Of a stretch of 16,214 nucleotides of DNA, positions 1-7,386 are shown in pieces. Below the pieces are notes generated by a model. That model searched no databases and was not told the DNA's origin. It saw nothing but the letters and a program-made list of their open reading frames with translations. This DNA comes from JBBDWZ01 sp050732575 (GTDB lineage Bacteria > Gemmatimonadota > Gemmatimonadetes > Longimicrobiales > RSA9), in the NCBI GenBank assembly GCA_050732575.1, contig JBOHRF010000097.1, positions 1-16,214 of the forward strand. Direction: 5' to 3'. The number at the start of each line of letters is the position of its first letter. Positions within the stretch are counted from its first letter, which is position 1. A program made the position numbers and the translations under genes.

Positions 1-217
1 GCACGTGGAAGTGCAGCTGACGGTGGTGGGCGCCGGCCAGTTCGTTGCGCGCGGCTCGGGGTCGACGTATCGCGCGGCTATTGATTTGACCCTGTACCGC
101 CTGCAACGGCAAGTACAGCGCAAGCGGGAGCGGCAAGCCAGCCACCAGGCAGCTCGCCTGGCCGCCCGTGTGACTGCGCGCTCGTCGCCCTCCTCGACCG
201 GAAGGTCCATGAGGTGA
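1..217 (+). CDS. hpf: Ribosome hibernation promoting factor (HPF/RaiA family), 3' part
   Basis: This is the tail of a gene that begins before the window; the frame is open to base 1. HPF-family proteins bind the 30S decoding region and help make inactive 70S or 100S ribosomes in starved cells. The visible segment has the end of the domain: an EVQLTVVG strand, then GSTYRAAIDLTLYRLQRQV, matching the family pattern of a final strand followed by a helix with D-x-A-x-D-x-L-x-x-Q. A basic, low-complexity tail of about 30 residues follows and no long-form C-terminal domain, so this is probably the short form. Its stop overlaps the GTG start of hprK (GTGA). Family placement rests on one domain half, so confidence is moderate to high. 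Confidence 0.8.
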   Translation, partial: HVEVQLTVVGAGQFVARGSGSTYRAAIDLTLYRLQRQVQRKRERQASHQAARLAARVTARSSPSSTGRSMR

Positions 218-1176
218 ATCAGCCGCTTACCGTAGCAGAACTGTTTCAGCACAAACAGCAGACGCTGGCACTGGAGCTGCTTACACCCGACGTCGCGCTC
301 GATCGGCCCATACACTCGACTACGCCGTCCAGCCCGGGCCTGATTCTGGCCGGTTTCATCGATCGCGCACCGAGTGGCCGCGTGCAGATCCTGGGTGAAA
401 CCGAAATACGTTATCTCGAATCGCTGGATGACGCCGGGCGCAAGCACGCGCTGAAAACGCTGTTCTCGCTCGAGATGCCCGTGGTCATCATCACCAAGGG
501 CTTGTCCGCGCCGGCCGGACTGGTTCAGTTGGCACGCGCCACCCTTACGCCAGTGATCTGCTCGCAGCTCAAGACCGGTGATGTCTACCGGCGGTTGCAA
601 CCCTATCTCGAGGAACGGCTGGCGCCGGCTACCACGTGCCACGGCTCACTCGCCGATGTCTACGGCGTGGGGTTGCTGTTTACCGGTCGGAGCGGGATCG
701 GCAAGAGTGAATGTGTGCTCGATCTGGTCGAGCGCGGCCACCGCGTAGTAGCGGATGACAACGTACACATCACGCGCCGCGGTAATGACATTCTGATCGG
801 ACGCGGCCTCGAGCTTCAGGGCCATCATATGGAGATCCGCGGCATCGGCATCATCGATGTGCGCGCCCTGTTTGGAATCCGCGCTATTCGTCAGCAGAAG
901 CGCATCGAAGTCGTTGTTCAGCTGGAAGAATGGAGTGCTACCGGCACCTATGATCGCACCGGCCTGGACGTTCAGGAGATGGATATCCTGGGCGTCAAGT
1001 TGCCCAAGGTGATCATGCCGCTGAACTCGGGTAAAAACCTGACCGTGCTTTCTGAAGTCGTGGCCATGAATCACTTGTTGAAATTTTCCGGTGTCGATTC
1101 GGCCAGCCTGTTCAACGAACGGCTCATCAAAGCCATGCGTCCGCTCAAGGAGTATCTGGAGGAGGACTATGAGTAG
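214..1176 (+). CDS. hprK: HPr kinase/phosphorylase
   Basis: A cytoplasmic enzyme that phosphorylates HPr on a serine with ATP or PPi and removes that phosphate by phosphorolysis, linking PTS activity to energy state. The 320-residue length is normal. The N-terminal domain is about residues 1-130. The kinase core has HGSLADVYG (143-151), the P-loop GRSGIGKS (158-165), the acidic VADD (179-182) and the family signature MEIRGIGIIDVRALFG (206-221). The start is GTG at 214, overlapping the hpf stop, with GGAAGG at 200-205 eight bases upstream. The stop overlaps the next gene by 8 bases. Its target HPr, with the expected serine, is encoded about 2.3 kb downstream in the same block. Confidence 0.97.
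   Translation: MNQPLTVAELFQHKQQTLALELLTPDVALDRPIHSTTPSSPGLILAGFIDRAPSGRVQILGETEIRYLESLDDAGRKHALKTLFSLEMPVVIITKGLSAPAGLVQLARATLTPVICSQLKTGDVYRRLQPYLEERLAPATTCHGSLADVYGVGLLFTGRSGIGKSECVLDLVERGHRVVADDNVHITRRGNDILIGRGLELQGHHMEIRGIGIIDVRALFGIRAIRQQKRIEVVVQLEEWSATGTYDRTGLDVQEMDILGVKLPKVIMPLNSGKNLTVLSEVVAMNHLLKFSGVDSASLFNERLIKAMRPLKEYLEEDYE
1158..1162 (+). promoter_or_regulatory. Shine-Dalgarno site setting the EIIA start
   Basis: GGAGG lies inside the end of hprK, six bases before the ATG at 1169, and is part of a longer GGAGGAGGA run. It selects 1169 over the in-frame ATG at 1091, which would add 26 residues unlike the family. Confidence 0.75.
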
Positions 1177-1591
1177 CGCACCCGTGCGCGGCATTGTGGT
1201 CGCGCACGGTTCCATGGCCGCCGGCCTGGTCGATGCCGTTCGCCAAATCACTGGACTCGATGAAACGGCCTTGATCCCTCTGAGCAACCGCGGCCTTTCG
1301 CCGGAAGCGCTGGCTGCGGAAGTGAGGGCGCGCGTACAGGGTCGGACCCTCGTGTTCACCGATCTGCAAAGCGGAAGCTGCGGCTTTGCCGTGCGCCGCC
1401 ATTGCAGTGACATTCCCGACTTGGTTGTCATTTCGGGCGTGAACCTGCCCATCCTGCTCGAGTTTGCCATGTTCCGCGATCAGCCGCTGGCCGAGCTGGT
1501 GGCGCGTCTGGTCAACAAGGGGCGCTCGGCTATTGGCAGCTCGAACTCCAGCACGGAGCCGCATGAGCATCGTGTTGTTTCGGGTGGATGA
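1169..1591 (+). CDS. PTS mannose-family EIIA component
   Basis: A cytoplasmic phosphocarrier that takes phosphate from HPr and passes it to EIIB. It has 140 residues, the usual size of a single EIIA(Man) domain. The phosphorylatable histidine is His13 in VVAHGSMA. TDLQSGSC (64-71) corresponds to the family TDxxGGSP loop: Asp65 and Ser70 are kept, while one Gly and the Pro are changed to Ser and Cys. VISGVNLPILLE (87-98) is the typical late strand-helix motif. The ATG at 1169 lies in the last codons of hprK (8-base overlap) and the 3' end overlaps EIIB by 29 bases. With EIIB, EIIC and EIID following, it is probably a working transporter subunit rather than a purely regulatory EIIA. Confidence 0.93.
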   Translation: MSSAPVRGIVVAHGSMAAGLVDAVRQITGLDETALIPLSNRGLSPEALAAEVRARVQGRTLVFTDLQSGSCGFAVRRHCSDIPDLVVISGVNLPILLEFAMFRDQPLAELVARLVNKGRSAIGSSNSSTEPHEHRVVSGG

Positions 1592-2057
1592 GCGCCTCAT
1601 ACACGGGCAGGTAGTCGTGGGCTGGGGTACCCAGCTGCGACCCCACCGCATCGTAGTCGTTGATGATGCGCTGGCCCGGTCCGCATGGGAACAGGAGCTT
1701 TACACGCTGGGCCTGCCCGGTGAAGTTGCATCCGATTTTGAAACCGTGGCGCAGGCTCGCAGCCACCTGTCCGACTGGCGTGCCGCACACTCGCGCATCA
1801 TCGTCCTCACGCGAGATGTCGCCACCATGCGGCGACTCGCGCAGGGCGGCAGCCTGCGCGGTGACCAGGTCAACATCGGTGGACTGCACCATGCCGACGG
1901 CCGGCGCGCCGTGCTGCCCTACGTGTTCCTGAGCGATGAAGAGGCCCAGGAGTTGGCCGCCTTGTCCGAGGATGGCGCCATCATCAGTGCGCGCGATTTG
2001 CCCGGCTCGCGCCGGGTGGAACTCGACCAGCTCTTGAAAAACAGCAAGCGCTCGTGA
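1563..2057 (+). CDS. PTS mannose/fructose/sorbose-family EIIB component
   Basis: A cytoplasmic subunit that receives phosphate from EIIA on a histidine and transfers it to the sugar during uptake. It has 164 residues, the normal length. The N-terminal signature RVDERLIHGQVVVGWG carries the active His14. Later segments (VVVDDALA, RSLSD-like helices, NIGGLHH at about 104-110) also fit the PTSIIB_sorb fold. The ATG at 1563 is preceded by GGAG at 1555-1558 and sits inside the end of EIIA (29-base overlap). The stop overlaps the EIIC start (GTGA). Sugar specificity cannot be judged from this subunit. Confidence 0.95.
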   Translation: MSIVLFRVDERLIHGQVVVGWGTQLRPHRIVVVDDALARSAWEQELYTLGLPGEVASDFETVAQARSHLSDWRAAHSRIIVLTRDVATMRRLAQGGSLRGDQVNIGGLHHADGRRAVLPYVFLSDEEAQELAALSEDGAIISARDLPGSRRVELDQLLKNSKRS

Positions 2058-2725
2058 CCTGGATCGCAATCGGACTCATTGGCGGCCTGGTTGGCCTGGA
2101 CGCTACATCATTCCCGCAGGCCATGTGGTCGCGCCCGCTCGTGGCCGGCACCGCCGTGGGCCTGATTCTCGGGCGGCCCGCTGCCGGCCTGCTGGTCGGG
2201 ATCATTCTCGAGATTTTCGCGCTCCTGATTCTGCCGTTCGGAGCCGCGCGTTATCCCGAATCGGGCACTGCCGCCGCCGCGGCCGCTGCTGCCTACGCCG
2301 TGACTGCGCCCGCCGCAGGCGATGCTCGATTGCTTCTGTTGGCCGTCGTGTTCGCCTTGACCTGGGAACGTATCGCCGGAGCCTCCGTCATCTTCATCCG
2401 GCGGCTGAATGAACGACTGGTTGCGCGCCCCATGCCGAATGACGCCATTGAGCGCGCCTTGCCCCGCCGCCACCTGCTCGCCGTTTCCATCGACTTTGTG
2501 CGCGGTATCTGGGCCGTGTTATTGGGCAGTGCGGCCGGCATTCTTCTGCTGCGCGCGTTTGGTCCACTGATGTTCGGCGGAGAAGGTTTGAGTACGGGCC
2601 TCTTGATCGTAGCCACGGCCGCCATGCTGGGATCGGCGTTGCCCTTGTTCGGTGGAGTGCGCAAGCGCTGGCCCGCGCTGGCGCTCGGCATGGTGTGCGG
2701 CGCTCTAGTGCTCCTGTTGCAATGA
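2054..2725 (+). CDS. PTS mannose-family EIIC membrane component
   Basis: One of the two integral inner-membrane subunits that form the sugar path. It has 223 residues, somewhat short for the family (about 250-270), and several hydrophobic helices spread along its length. The N-terminal GGLVGLDATSFPQAMWSRPL followed by VAGTAVGLILG matches the EIIC(Man) signature GLDR-x-x-x-Q-x-M-x-SRPLV. ILEIFALLILPFGAARYPESG (about 51-71) is the characteristic next helix and loop. The start is GTG at 2054, overlapping the EIIB stop. The ATG of EIID overlaps its own stop, which suggests translational coupling to keep EIIC and EIID in step. Confidence 0.93.
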   Translation: MTWIAIGLIGGLVGLDATSFPQAMWSRPLVAGTAVGLILGRPAAGLLVGIILEIFALLILPFGAARYPESGTAAAAAAAAYAVTAPAAGDARLLLLAVVFALTWERIAGASVIFIRRLNERLVARPMPNDAIERALPRRHLLAVSIDFVRGIWAVLLGSAAGILLLRAFGPLMFGGEGLSTGLLIVATAAMLGSALPLFGGVRKRWPALALGMVCGALVLLLQ

Positions 2726-3468
2726 GCCGAGTCTCGCGCGCCACGATCGTCAACACGTTCATGCGCTCGTTCGTGATTCAAGGATCATGGAACTATCGCA
2801 CGTTGATTGGCTGCGGCTTTGCGTTCGCTCTCTTGCCCGTTTTGCGCACGCTCTACGCGCATCGGCCGGACCAGTACCGCGCGGCGCTCCAGCGGCATAC
2901 CGCAGTGTTCAACAGTCATCCGTACCTGGCACCTATGGCGCTGGGCGCGGTCGCCGTGCTGGAAGAAACCGAATCGGCGACCGTAATCGAGCGTTTCAAG
3001 TCCGCTGTCCGCGGTTCGTTGGGGAGTTTGGGCGACCGGTTGATTTGGGCCGGTTTCAGACCCGTTTGCATTTTGCTGGCTCTGGGCGCTGTGCTGTTGG
3101 GCGCGAGCTGGGCCGTGGCCACGGGCGGGTTCTTGTTGCTCTACAACATCGGCCATGTCGCCATCCGCATTTGGGCGCTGCGCTTCGGATTGCGCAACGG
3201 TTTGCACGTCGGCGAGAAGCTGCGCGCCGCGCCCGTCGAACGTATCCAGCATTGGATGCAACTAACGGCCGCGTTTCTGTTGGGGTTTGGCCTGGCGCTG
3301 CTGGTCAGTGGAAGGCCGGTCACGGGCGAACTGCCTGTGCCCTGGACAGTAGCTGCACTGCTGGCCGCCGGACTTGCCTCTCTGCTGGGCGCGCGCGTGC
3401 GCCTACCCATGGTACTGGCACTGATCGCGTTCGCACTGATCAGCATCGTGCGCGGTGCATTCTCGTGA
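2722..3468 (+). CDS. PTS mannose-family EIID membrane component
   Basis: The second membrane subunit of mannose-family transporters, unique to this PTS class. It has 248 residues, shorter than typical EIID proteins (about 270-300). Family motifs are clear: FMRSFVIQGSWNYRTLIGCG near the N terminus (canonical FLRSFxxQxSWN), LQRHTAVFNSHPYLAPMALG in the first third (canonical RHxxFFNTHPxLAPxILG), then LEETESA, and hydrophobic segments in the C-terminal half. The ATG at 2722 overlaps the EIIC stop (ATGA); an in-frame start at 2695 would lie inside EIIC and lacks family similarity. The stop overlaps the GTG of HPr. Confidence 0.93.
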   Translation: MSRVSRATIVNTFMRSFVIQGSWNYRTLIGCGFAFALLPVLRTLYAHRPDQYRAALQRHTAVFNSHPYLAPMALGAVAVLEETESATVIERFKSAVRGSLGSLGDRLIWAGFRPVCILLALGAVLLGASWAVATGGFLLLYNIGHVAIRIWALRFGLRNGLHVGEKLRAAPVERIQHWMQLTAAFLLGFGLALLVSGRPVTGELPVPWTVAALLAAGLASLLGARVRLPMVLALIAFALISIVRGAFS

Positions 3469-3746
3469 GCGCCGTCGGCGAAGTACTCGAGGAAGTACGC
3501 ATCACGAACACTTACGGCCTGCACGCCCGCCCCGCGGCGCAGTTCGTCAAGTTGGCCAATCGTTTTCAGGCCGAGATCTGGGTGCGTAAGCAGGAGTTGG
3601 AAGTCAACGGCAAGAGCATAATGGGCATGATGATGCTGGCCGCGGAATGCGGCAGCGCCATCCTGATCCGCGCGGTAGGTGATGACGCCACTCAGGCTGT
3701 GCGCGAGCTGGTCGAGCTGGTCGCCAACAAGTTCAACGAGGAGTAG
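3465..3746 (+). CDS. ptsH: Phosphocarrier protein HPr
   Basis: A small cytoplasmic carrier that takes phosphate from Enzyme I and gives it to EIIA proteins. It has 93 residues from the GTG at 3465, slightly longer than the usual 85-90 because of about five extra N-terminal residues. The catalytic histidine is His20 in YGLHARPAAQFVKLA. The regulatory serine is Ser51 in NGKSIMGMMMLAA, the exact context used by HPr kinase, and hprK lies in the same block. The GTG overlaps the EIID stop (GTGA). A long open frame reaches back to 2787, but this is a shadow across EIID; only the last 93 residues are HPr. Confidence 0.97.
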   Translation: MSAVGEVLEEVRITNTYGLHARPAAQFVKLANRFQAEIWVRKQELEVNGKSIMGMMMLAAECGSAILIRAVGDDATQAVRELVELVANKFNEE

Positions 3747-3752
3747 TGGCGC

Positions 3753-5534
3753 GTGTCCCTCATCCGCGATGGTATCTCGGCATCTCCGGGCATCGTGATC
3801 GGCCCTGCCTTCGTGTTGCGTTGGGAACCGCCACGCGCACCGCACGTGACCGTGCCAGCCGACGATGTGGAGCGTGAGGTCGAGCGTTTCCATGAGGCCC
3901 GCCAGTGGGCCCAGGCGCGCATTCGCGAGATCCAGACCAATGCGGCGCAGCGCCTGGGTCGCGTCGAGGCCCAGATCTTCGAGCCGCAGATCCTCATGCT
4001 CGACGATCACGACCTGGTGGAAGGGACGGTCGCATACATTCGGGAAAACCATCTATCGGCCGCACGCGGATTCGAGCTGCGCATCCTCGAGTTCGAATCG
4101 GAATGGTCACGCTCCGGCCATGCCATGCTCATGGATCGGCTCAACGATTTGCTGGACATTCAAGTGCGTGTTATCCGGCGCCTCACGGGGCAGCACGATC
4201 CCGATGTCGCCCTGCGCGCCGACGGCGAGAGGGTCATCCTGGTAGCGCGTGATCTCACCCCCACCCTCACCGTGCAACTCGACCGCAATGCCATTCTGGG
4301 CATTGCCACCGATGGGGGCACACGCACCTCGCACTCCGCCATTCTCGCTCGTTCGCTCAATCTGCCCAGTGTAGTGAGTCTGGGTGATTTTTCCAGCTCA
4401 CTCAACGACGGCGACGAACTGATTCTGGACGGACGGGCCGGGCGAGTGATTGCGCATCCAAGTGAGCGCGACAAGCAGATCTATCGCGACCGCGACATCA
4501 AGATCCGCGAATGGGAGCAGGAGCTGGTCCTGCTCGCACACCTCGAGTCGGTGACTCCCGATCACCAGCCCATTCTCACACGCGCGAACATCGACCTGCC
4601 GGGCGAAGCAGAAAACGCGCGCGCGCACGGTGCGCAGGGCATTGGCCTGTATCGCACGGAATTCCTGGTGGTCGGCCGCAACACGCCACCCGAAGAGGAG
4701 GAGCAGTATCAAGCGTATCGGCACGTAGCGGAAACGTTCCCCGACGATGCCGTCTACATCCGGACCTTTGACCTGGGCGGCGACAAATTCCCGCTCTTTC
4801 TGCACATGCTGCCAGAAGAGAACCCGTTCCTGGGCTGGCGCGCCATCCGCGTCTGTCTGGACACGCCCGACCTGTTCCGCACCCAGCTGCGCGCGCTGCT
4901 GCGCTCCACGGCACATGGCGATGTGCGCATCATGCTGCCCCTGGTTAACGATGTCGAGGAGATACGCCGTACGCGTTCGCTGATCGAGGAGGAGGAAGAC
5001 CGCCTCCTGGAAGAAGGCATTGCCTTCAATCGCGGCTATAAGCTGGGCGTTATGATCGAAACGCCGGCCGCCGCCCTGATCGCCAACAAGCTGGCCCGGC
5101 TCTCCGATTTCTTCTCGATCGGCACCAATGACCTGGTGCAGTATACGCTGGCTGTAGACCGTGGCAACGCACGACTCGCGCATTTGTACACGCCCTTTCA
5201 TCCGGGCGTGATCCGTTTGTTGCACCACACCGCCGACGCCGGCCGCGCCGCTGGTATTGAAGTAAGTGTCTGTGGCGAGATGGCCAGCAACCCCTTGGCC
5301 GTATTTCTGCTCATCGGCCTGGGCATCACGGCGCTGAGTGTGGGACCGGCCTCTCTGCCTGAGATCAAGAAGGTGATACGCAGCGTACCGGCCGTGGAAG
5401 CGCGCAATGCCGTGAGCGCGGTATTGGATGCACCAACGCCCACCGACGTGGTCAGCGTGCTCACGCGCGAACTCGGCAAGTGGCTGGATCTGTCACTGTT
5501 CTCCGATCGCTGGAATCTGTCGCCTGATGCCTAG
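3753..5534 (+). CDS. ptsI: PTS Enzyme I (PEP-protein phosphotransferase)
   Basis: The cytoplasmic enzyme that starts the PTS by moving phosphate from PEP to itself and then to HPr. It has 593 residues, close to the usual 570-580. The N-terminal domain starts GISASPGIVIGPAF (7-20). The swivelling phosphohistidine site is GGTRTSHSAILARSLNLPS (188-206) with His194. The PEP-binding barrel shows GLYRTEFL (298-305), FDLGGDK (339-345), GWRAIR (361-366), FFSIGTNDLVQYTLAVDRGN (453-472) and the catalytic Cys508 in VCGEMASNP. There is no GAF domain, so this is the sugar-type EI, not EI(Ntr). The start is GTG at 3753, six bases after ptsH, with AACGAGGAG just upstream. Confidence 0.97.
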   Translation: MSLIRDGISASPGIVIGPAFVLRWEPPRAPHVTVPADDVEREVERFHEARQWAQARIREIQTNAAQRLGRVEAQIFEPQILMLDDHDLVEGTVAYIRENHLSAARGFELRILEFESEWSRSGHAMLMDRLNDLLDIQVRVIRRLTGQHDPDVALRADGERVILVARDLTPTLTVQLDRNAILGIATDGGTRTSHSAILARSLNLPSVVSLGDFSSSLNDGDELILDGRAGRVIAHPSERDKQIYRDRDIKIREWEQELVLLAHLESVTPDHQPILTRANIDLPGEAENARAHGAQGIGLYRTEFLVVGRNTPPEEEEQYQAYRHVAETFPDDAVYIRTFDLGGDKFPLFLHMLPEENPFLGWRAIRVCLDTPDLFRTQLRALLRSTAHGDVRIMLPLVNDVEEIRRTRSLIEEEEDRLLEEGIAFNRGYKLGVMIETPAAALIANKLARLSDFFSIGTNDLVQYTLAVDRGNARLAHLYTPFHPGVIRLLHHTADAGRAAGIEVSVCGEMASNPLAVFLLIGLGITALSVGPASLPEIKKVIRSVPAVEARNAVSAVLDAPTPTDVVSVLTRELGKWLDLSLFSDRWNLSPDA

Positions 5535-5567
5535 CCACCCAACGTTGACACTAAACAGAGAGCTCAA

Positions 5568-6743
5568 TTGAGTCGCTATCTCTTTACCTCCGAATCCGTC
5601 ACGGAGGGTCATCCGGACAAGGTCGCCGATCAGATCAGCGACGCCGTGCTGGACGCCATTCTGCTGCGTGATCCACAAGGCCGCGTGGCCTGCGAAGTAC
5701 TGGTCACCACCGGCTTGTGCCTGGTAGCCGGTGAGATCACGACCAGTACATACGTGGATATCCCCGGCATCGTGCGCGGCACCATTGGCTCCATTGGTTA
5801 CACGGATTCCAGCTACGGTATCGATGCCGATAGTTGCGCCGTGCTGGTCACTGTGGATCGCCAGTCGCCCGACATTGCACAGGGTGTCGATACGGGCGGT
5901 GCCGGAGATCAGGGCATGATGTTTGGTTACGCTGTCGATGAAACGCCGGAACTCATGCCTGCACCCATTATGTTTGCGCAGCGCATCACGCAGCGGCTGG
6001 CATGGCTCCGCAAATCGGGTGAATTGCCCTGGCTGCGGCCCGATGGCAAGGCGCAGGTCACGGTTGAGTACCGCGCTGGACAGCCGGCCCGCGTAGATAC
6101 GGTGGTCGTGAGTACGCAGCACGCTCCACACATTGCCATGGACGAGCTGCGCGAGGAAATCATTGCGCGCGTGGTGCGACCCGTTTTGCCCGAGCATCTG
6201 TTCGACGCCCAAAAGACTCGCTTCCACATCAATCCGACCGGTCGTTTCGTCGTGGGCGGCCCGCACGGCGACACGGGCCTCACGGGTCGCAAGATCATTG
6301 TCGATACCTACGGCGGTATGGGCCGTCACGGGGGCGGCGCGTTTAGCGGCAAAGACCCCAGCAAAGTGGACCGATCAGGTGCCTACGCTGCACGCTGGGC
6401 CGCACGCACCGTGGTGGCCGCCCAACTCGCGCATCGTTGTGAAGTCGCCCTTGCCTATGCCATCGGTGTGGCGGACCCGGTGGCCATTCAGGTCGATACG
6501 TTCGGCACGGGCCGGGTCCCCGACGAACAGATTGCCAAGGCGTTACACGATGTCTTTGATTTTCGGCCGCGTTCCATCATTGAATCTTTGGGGCTGCGCA
6601 ATCCCATCTTCCGGCCCACCGCAGCTTACGGCCACTTTGGGCGGACCACCACTGAGGAAGCGTTGAACGGCCGCATGTTTCGTTTCTTCCCCTGGGAGGA
6701 CAATGACCAGGTTGCGGATCTACGCAGCGCCTCGAAGGTATGA
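5568..6743 (+). CDS. metK: S-adenosylmethionine synthase
   Basis: Makes SAM from methionine and ATP with release of Pi and PPi; cytoplasmic and normally essential. It has 391 residues, the usual length. Visible motifs are RYLFTSESVTEGHPDKVADQ at the N terminus (GHPDK 14-18), GAGDQGMMFGYA (111-122) and the P-loop-like GGGAFSGKDPSKVDRS (255-270), followed by the expected C-terminal domain ending in RMFRFFPWE. The start is TTG at 5568; no in-frame ATG or GTG precedes it in the gap and the protein begins exactly where the family does. Only a weak AGAGAG precedes the TTG. It lies 33 bases after ptsI on the same strand, with no terminator between. Confidence 0.97.
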   Translation: MSRYLFTSESVTEGHPDKVADQISDAVLDAILLRDPQGRVACEVLVTTGLCLVAGEITTSTYVDIPGIVRGTIGSIGYTDSSYGIDADSCAVLVTVDRQSPDIAQGVDTGGAGDQGMMFGYAVDETPELMPAPIMFAQRITQRLAWLRKSGELPWLRPDGKAQVTVEYRAGQPARVDTVVVSTQHAPHIAMDELREEIIARVVRPVLPEHLFDAQKTRFHINPTGRFVVGGPHGDTGLTGRKIIVDTYGGMGRHGGGAFSGKDPSKVDRSGAYAARWAARTVVAAQLAHRCEVALAYAIGVADPVAIQVDTFGTGRVPDEQIAKALHDVFDFRPRSIIESLGLRNPIFRPTAAYGHFGRTTTEEALNGRMFRFFPWEDNDQVADLRSASKV

Positions 6744-6853
6744 GCACGCACATCACTACCGGCCGCAGGGCGGGGTGGCCGACTCCACCCTCACGACGCC
6801 TGACCGGCCACAGGCCCACCAGCTGCTCGCCTGGTTTTTCGGAGGACGCATGA
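6740..6853 (+). CDS. Possible 37-codon ORF bridging metK and the nuclease gene
   Basis: An ATG-to-TGA frame whose ATG overlaps the metK stop (ATGA, 6740-6743) and whose TGA overlaps the ATG of the next gene (ATGA, 6850-6853). It fills the 106-base gap exactly. The predicted peptide (begins MSTHITTGRRAG, ends GFSEDA) is rich in Arg, Pro, Ser and Thr and resembles no family I know. It may be a chance frame in GC-rich DNA or a coupling device that carries ribosomes from metK to the next start. There is no independent evidence of protein function. Confidence 0.25.
   Translation: MSTHITTGRRAGWPTPPSRRLTGHRPTSCSPGFSEDA
6841..6846 (+). promoter_or_regulatory. Shine-Dalgarno site setting the bifunctional nuclease start
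   Basis: GGAGGA lies four bases before the ATG at 6850. It selects this start, where the family similarity also begins, over an in-frame start at 6703 inside metK. Confidence 0.75.
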
Positions 6854-7386
6854 TTGAAGTAAAGGTTCAGAGCCTGGGCCTCGACCGTACGTCGAATACG
6901 CCGGTCGTGATCCTGCAGGAAAAGGACGGTTCGCGCGTACTACCCATCTGGATCGGTCCGAGCGAGGCCAGTGCCATCGCCATGGAGCTGGCCGGTATGA
7001 AATTCTCCCGTCCACTCACGCACGATCTGTTTGCCTCCGTCATCCTGGGGTTTGGCGGCTCGCTCAAACGCGTGGTCATTACCAAGGTCGTCGAGAACAC
7101 GTACTACGCCGAGCTGTTCATCCAGCGCGGATCGGATGTCATTACTATCGATGCGCGCCCGTCGGATTCTATTGCCATCGCACTGCGCATGGATGCAGCC
7201 ATTTTCACCACCGATGAGTTGCTCGAGCATACTTCCATTGAAATCACGGAGGCCGGCGGAAGTGCCTCCGGTATCATTCCCGATACCGACCCCTCGCCGC
7301 GCAGTCCCGGCGGCCTTTCCCCTGAGGAGCTGCGCGATTACTTGCGCCGAATGAATCCGGAAGATCTCGGACGCTTCAATCCGTGA
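6850..7386 (+). CDS. Bifunctional nuclease (BFN/DUF151) family protein
   Basis: It has 178 residues. The BFN domain covers about residues 1-135: it starts MIEVKVQSLGLD, then VILQEKDGSRVLPIWIGPSEASAIA (split over about 19-43), then RPLTHDL, TYYAELFIQ and IDARPSDSIAIALRMDAAIF, all typical. Members in plants and in Mycobacterium were reported to cleave DNA and RNA, but the general bacterial role is poorly settled, so only the family is certain. A Gly/Pro/Ser-rich linker and a short C-terminal helix (SPEELRDYLRRMNPEDLGRF) follow, as is common in this family. The ATG has a good GGAGGA site. The stop overlaps the GTG of the next gene (GTGA). Confidence 0.9.
   Translation: MIEVKVQSLGLDRTSNTPVVILQEKDGSRVLPIWIGPSEASAIAMELAGMKFSRPLTHDLFASVILGFGGSLKRVVITKVVENTYYAELFIQRGSDVITIDARPSDSIAIALRMDAAIFTTDELLEHTSIEITEAGGSASGIIPDTDPSPRSPGGLSPEELRDYLRRMNPEDLGRFNP

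Noticed and set aside
646..1470. 274-codon minus-strand open frame opposite hprK
   Set aside because: Shadow of GC-rich coding sequence; the plus strand has unmistakable HprK and EIIA motifs, and the minus product shows no family features.
2787..3464. Long N-terminal extension of HPr
   Set aside because: The open frame is a shadow over EIID; similarity to HPr begins only at the GTG at 3465.
3141..4052. 303-codon minus-strand open frame across EIID, ptsH and ptsI
   Set aside because: Spans three real plus-strand genes; no motifs and no start signals. The same applies to the minus frames at 4398-5228, 5493-6329 and 7828-8691.
5545..5550. Perfect TTGACA before metK as a promoter
   Set aside because: At 16-18 bases downstream only TTGAGT is found, which overlaps the start codon; no acceptable -10.
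6773..6790. Hairpin GGGTGG/CCACCC after metK as a terminator
   Set aside because: Only six pairs and no T tract; downstream genes are coupled, so termination here is unlikely.
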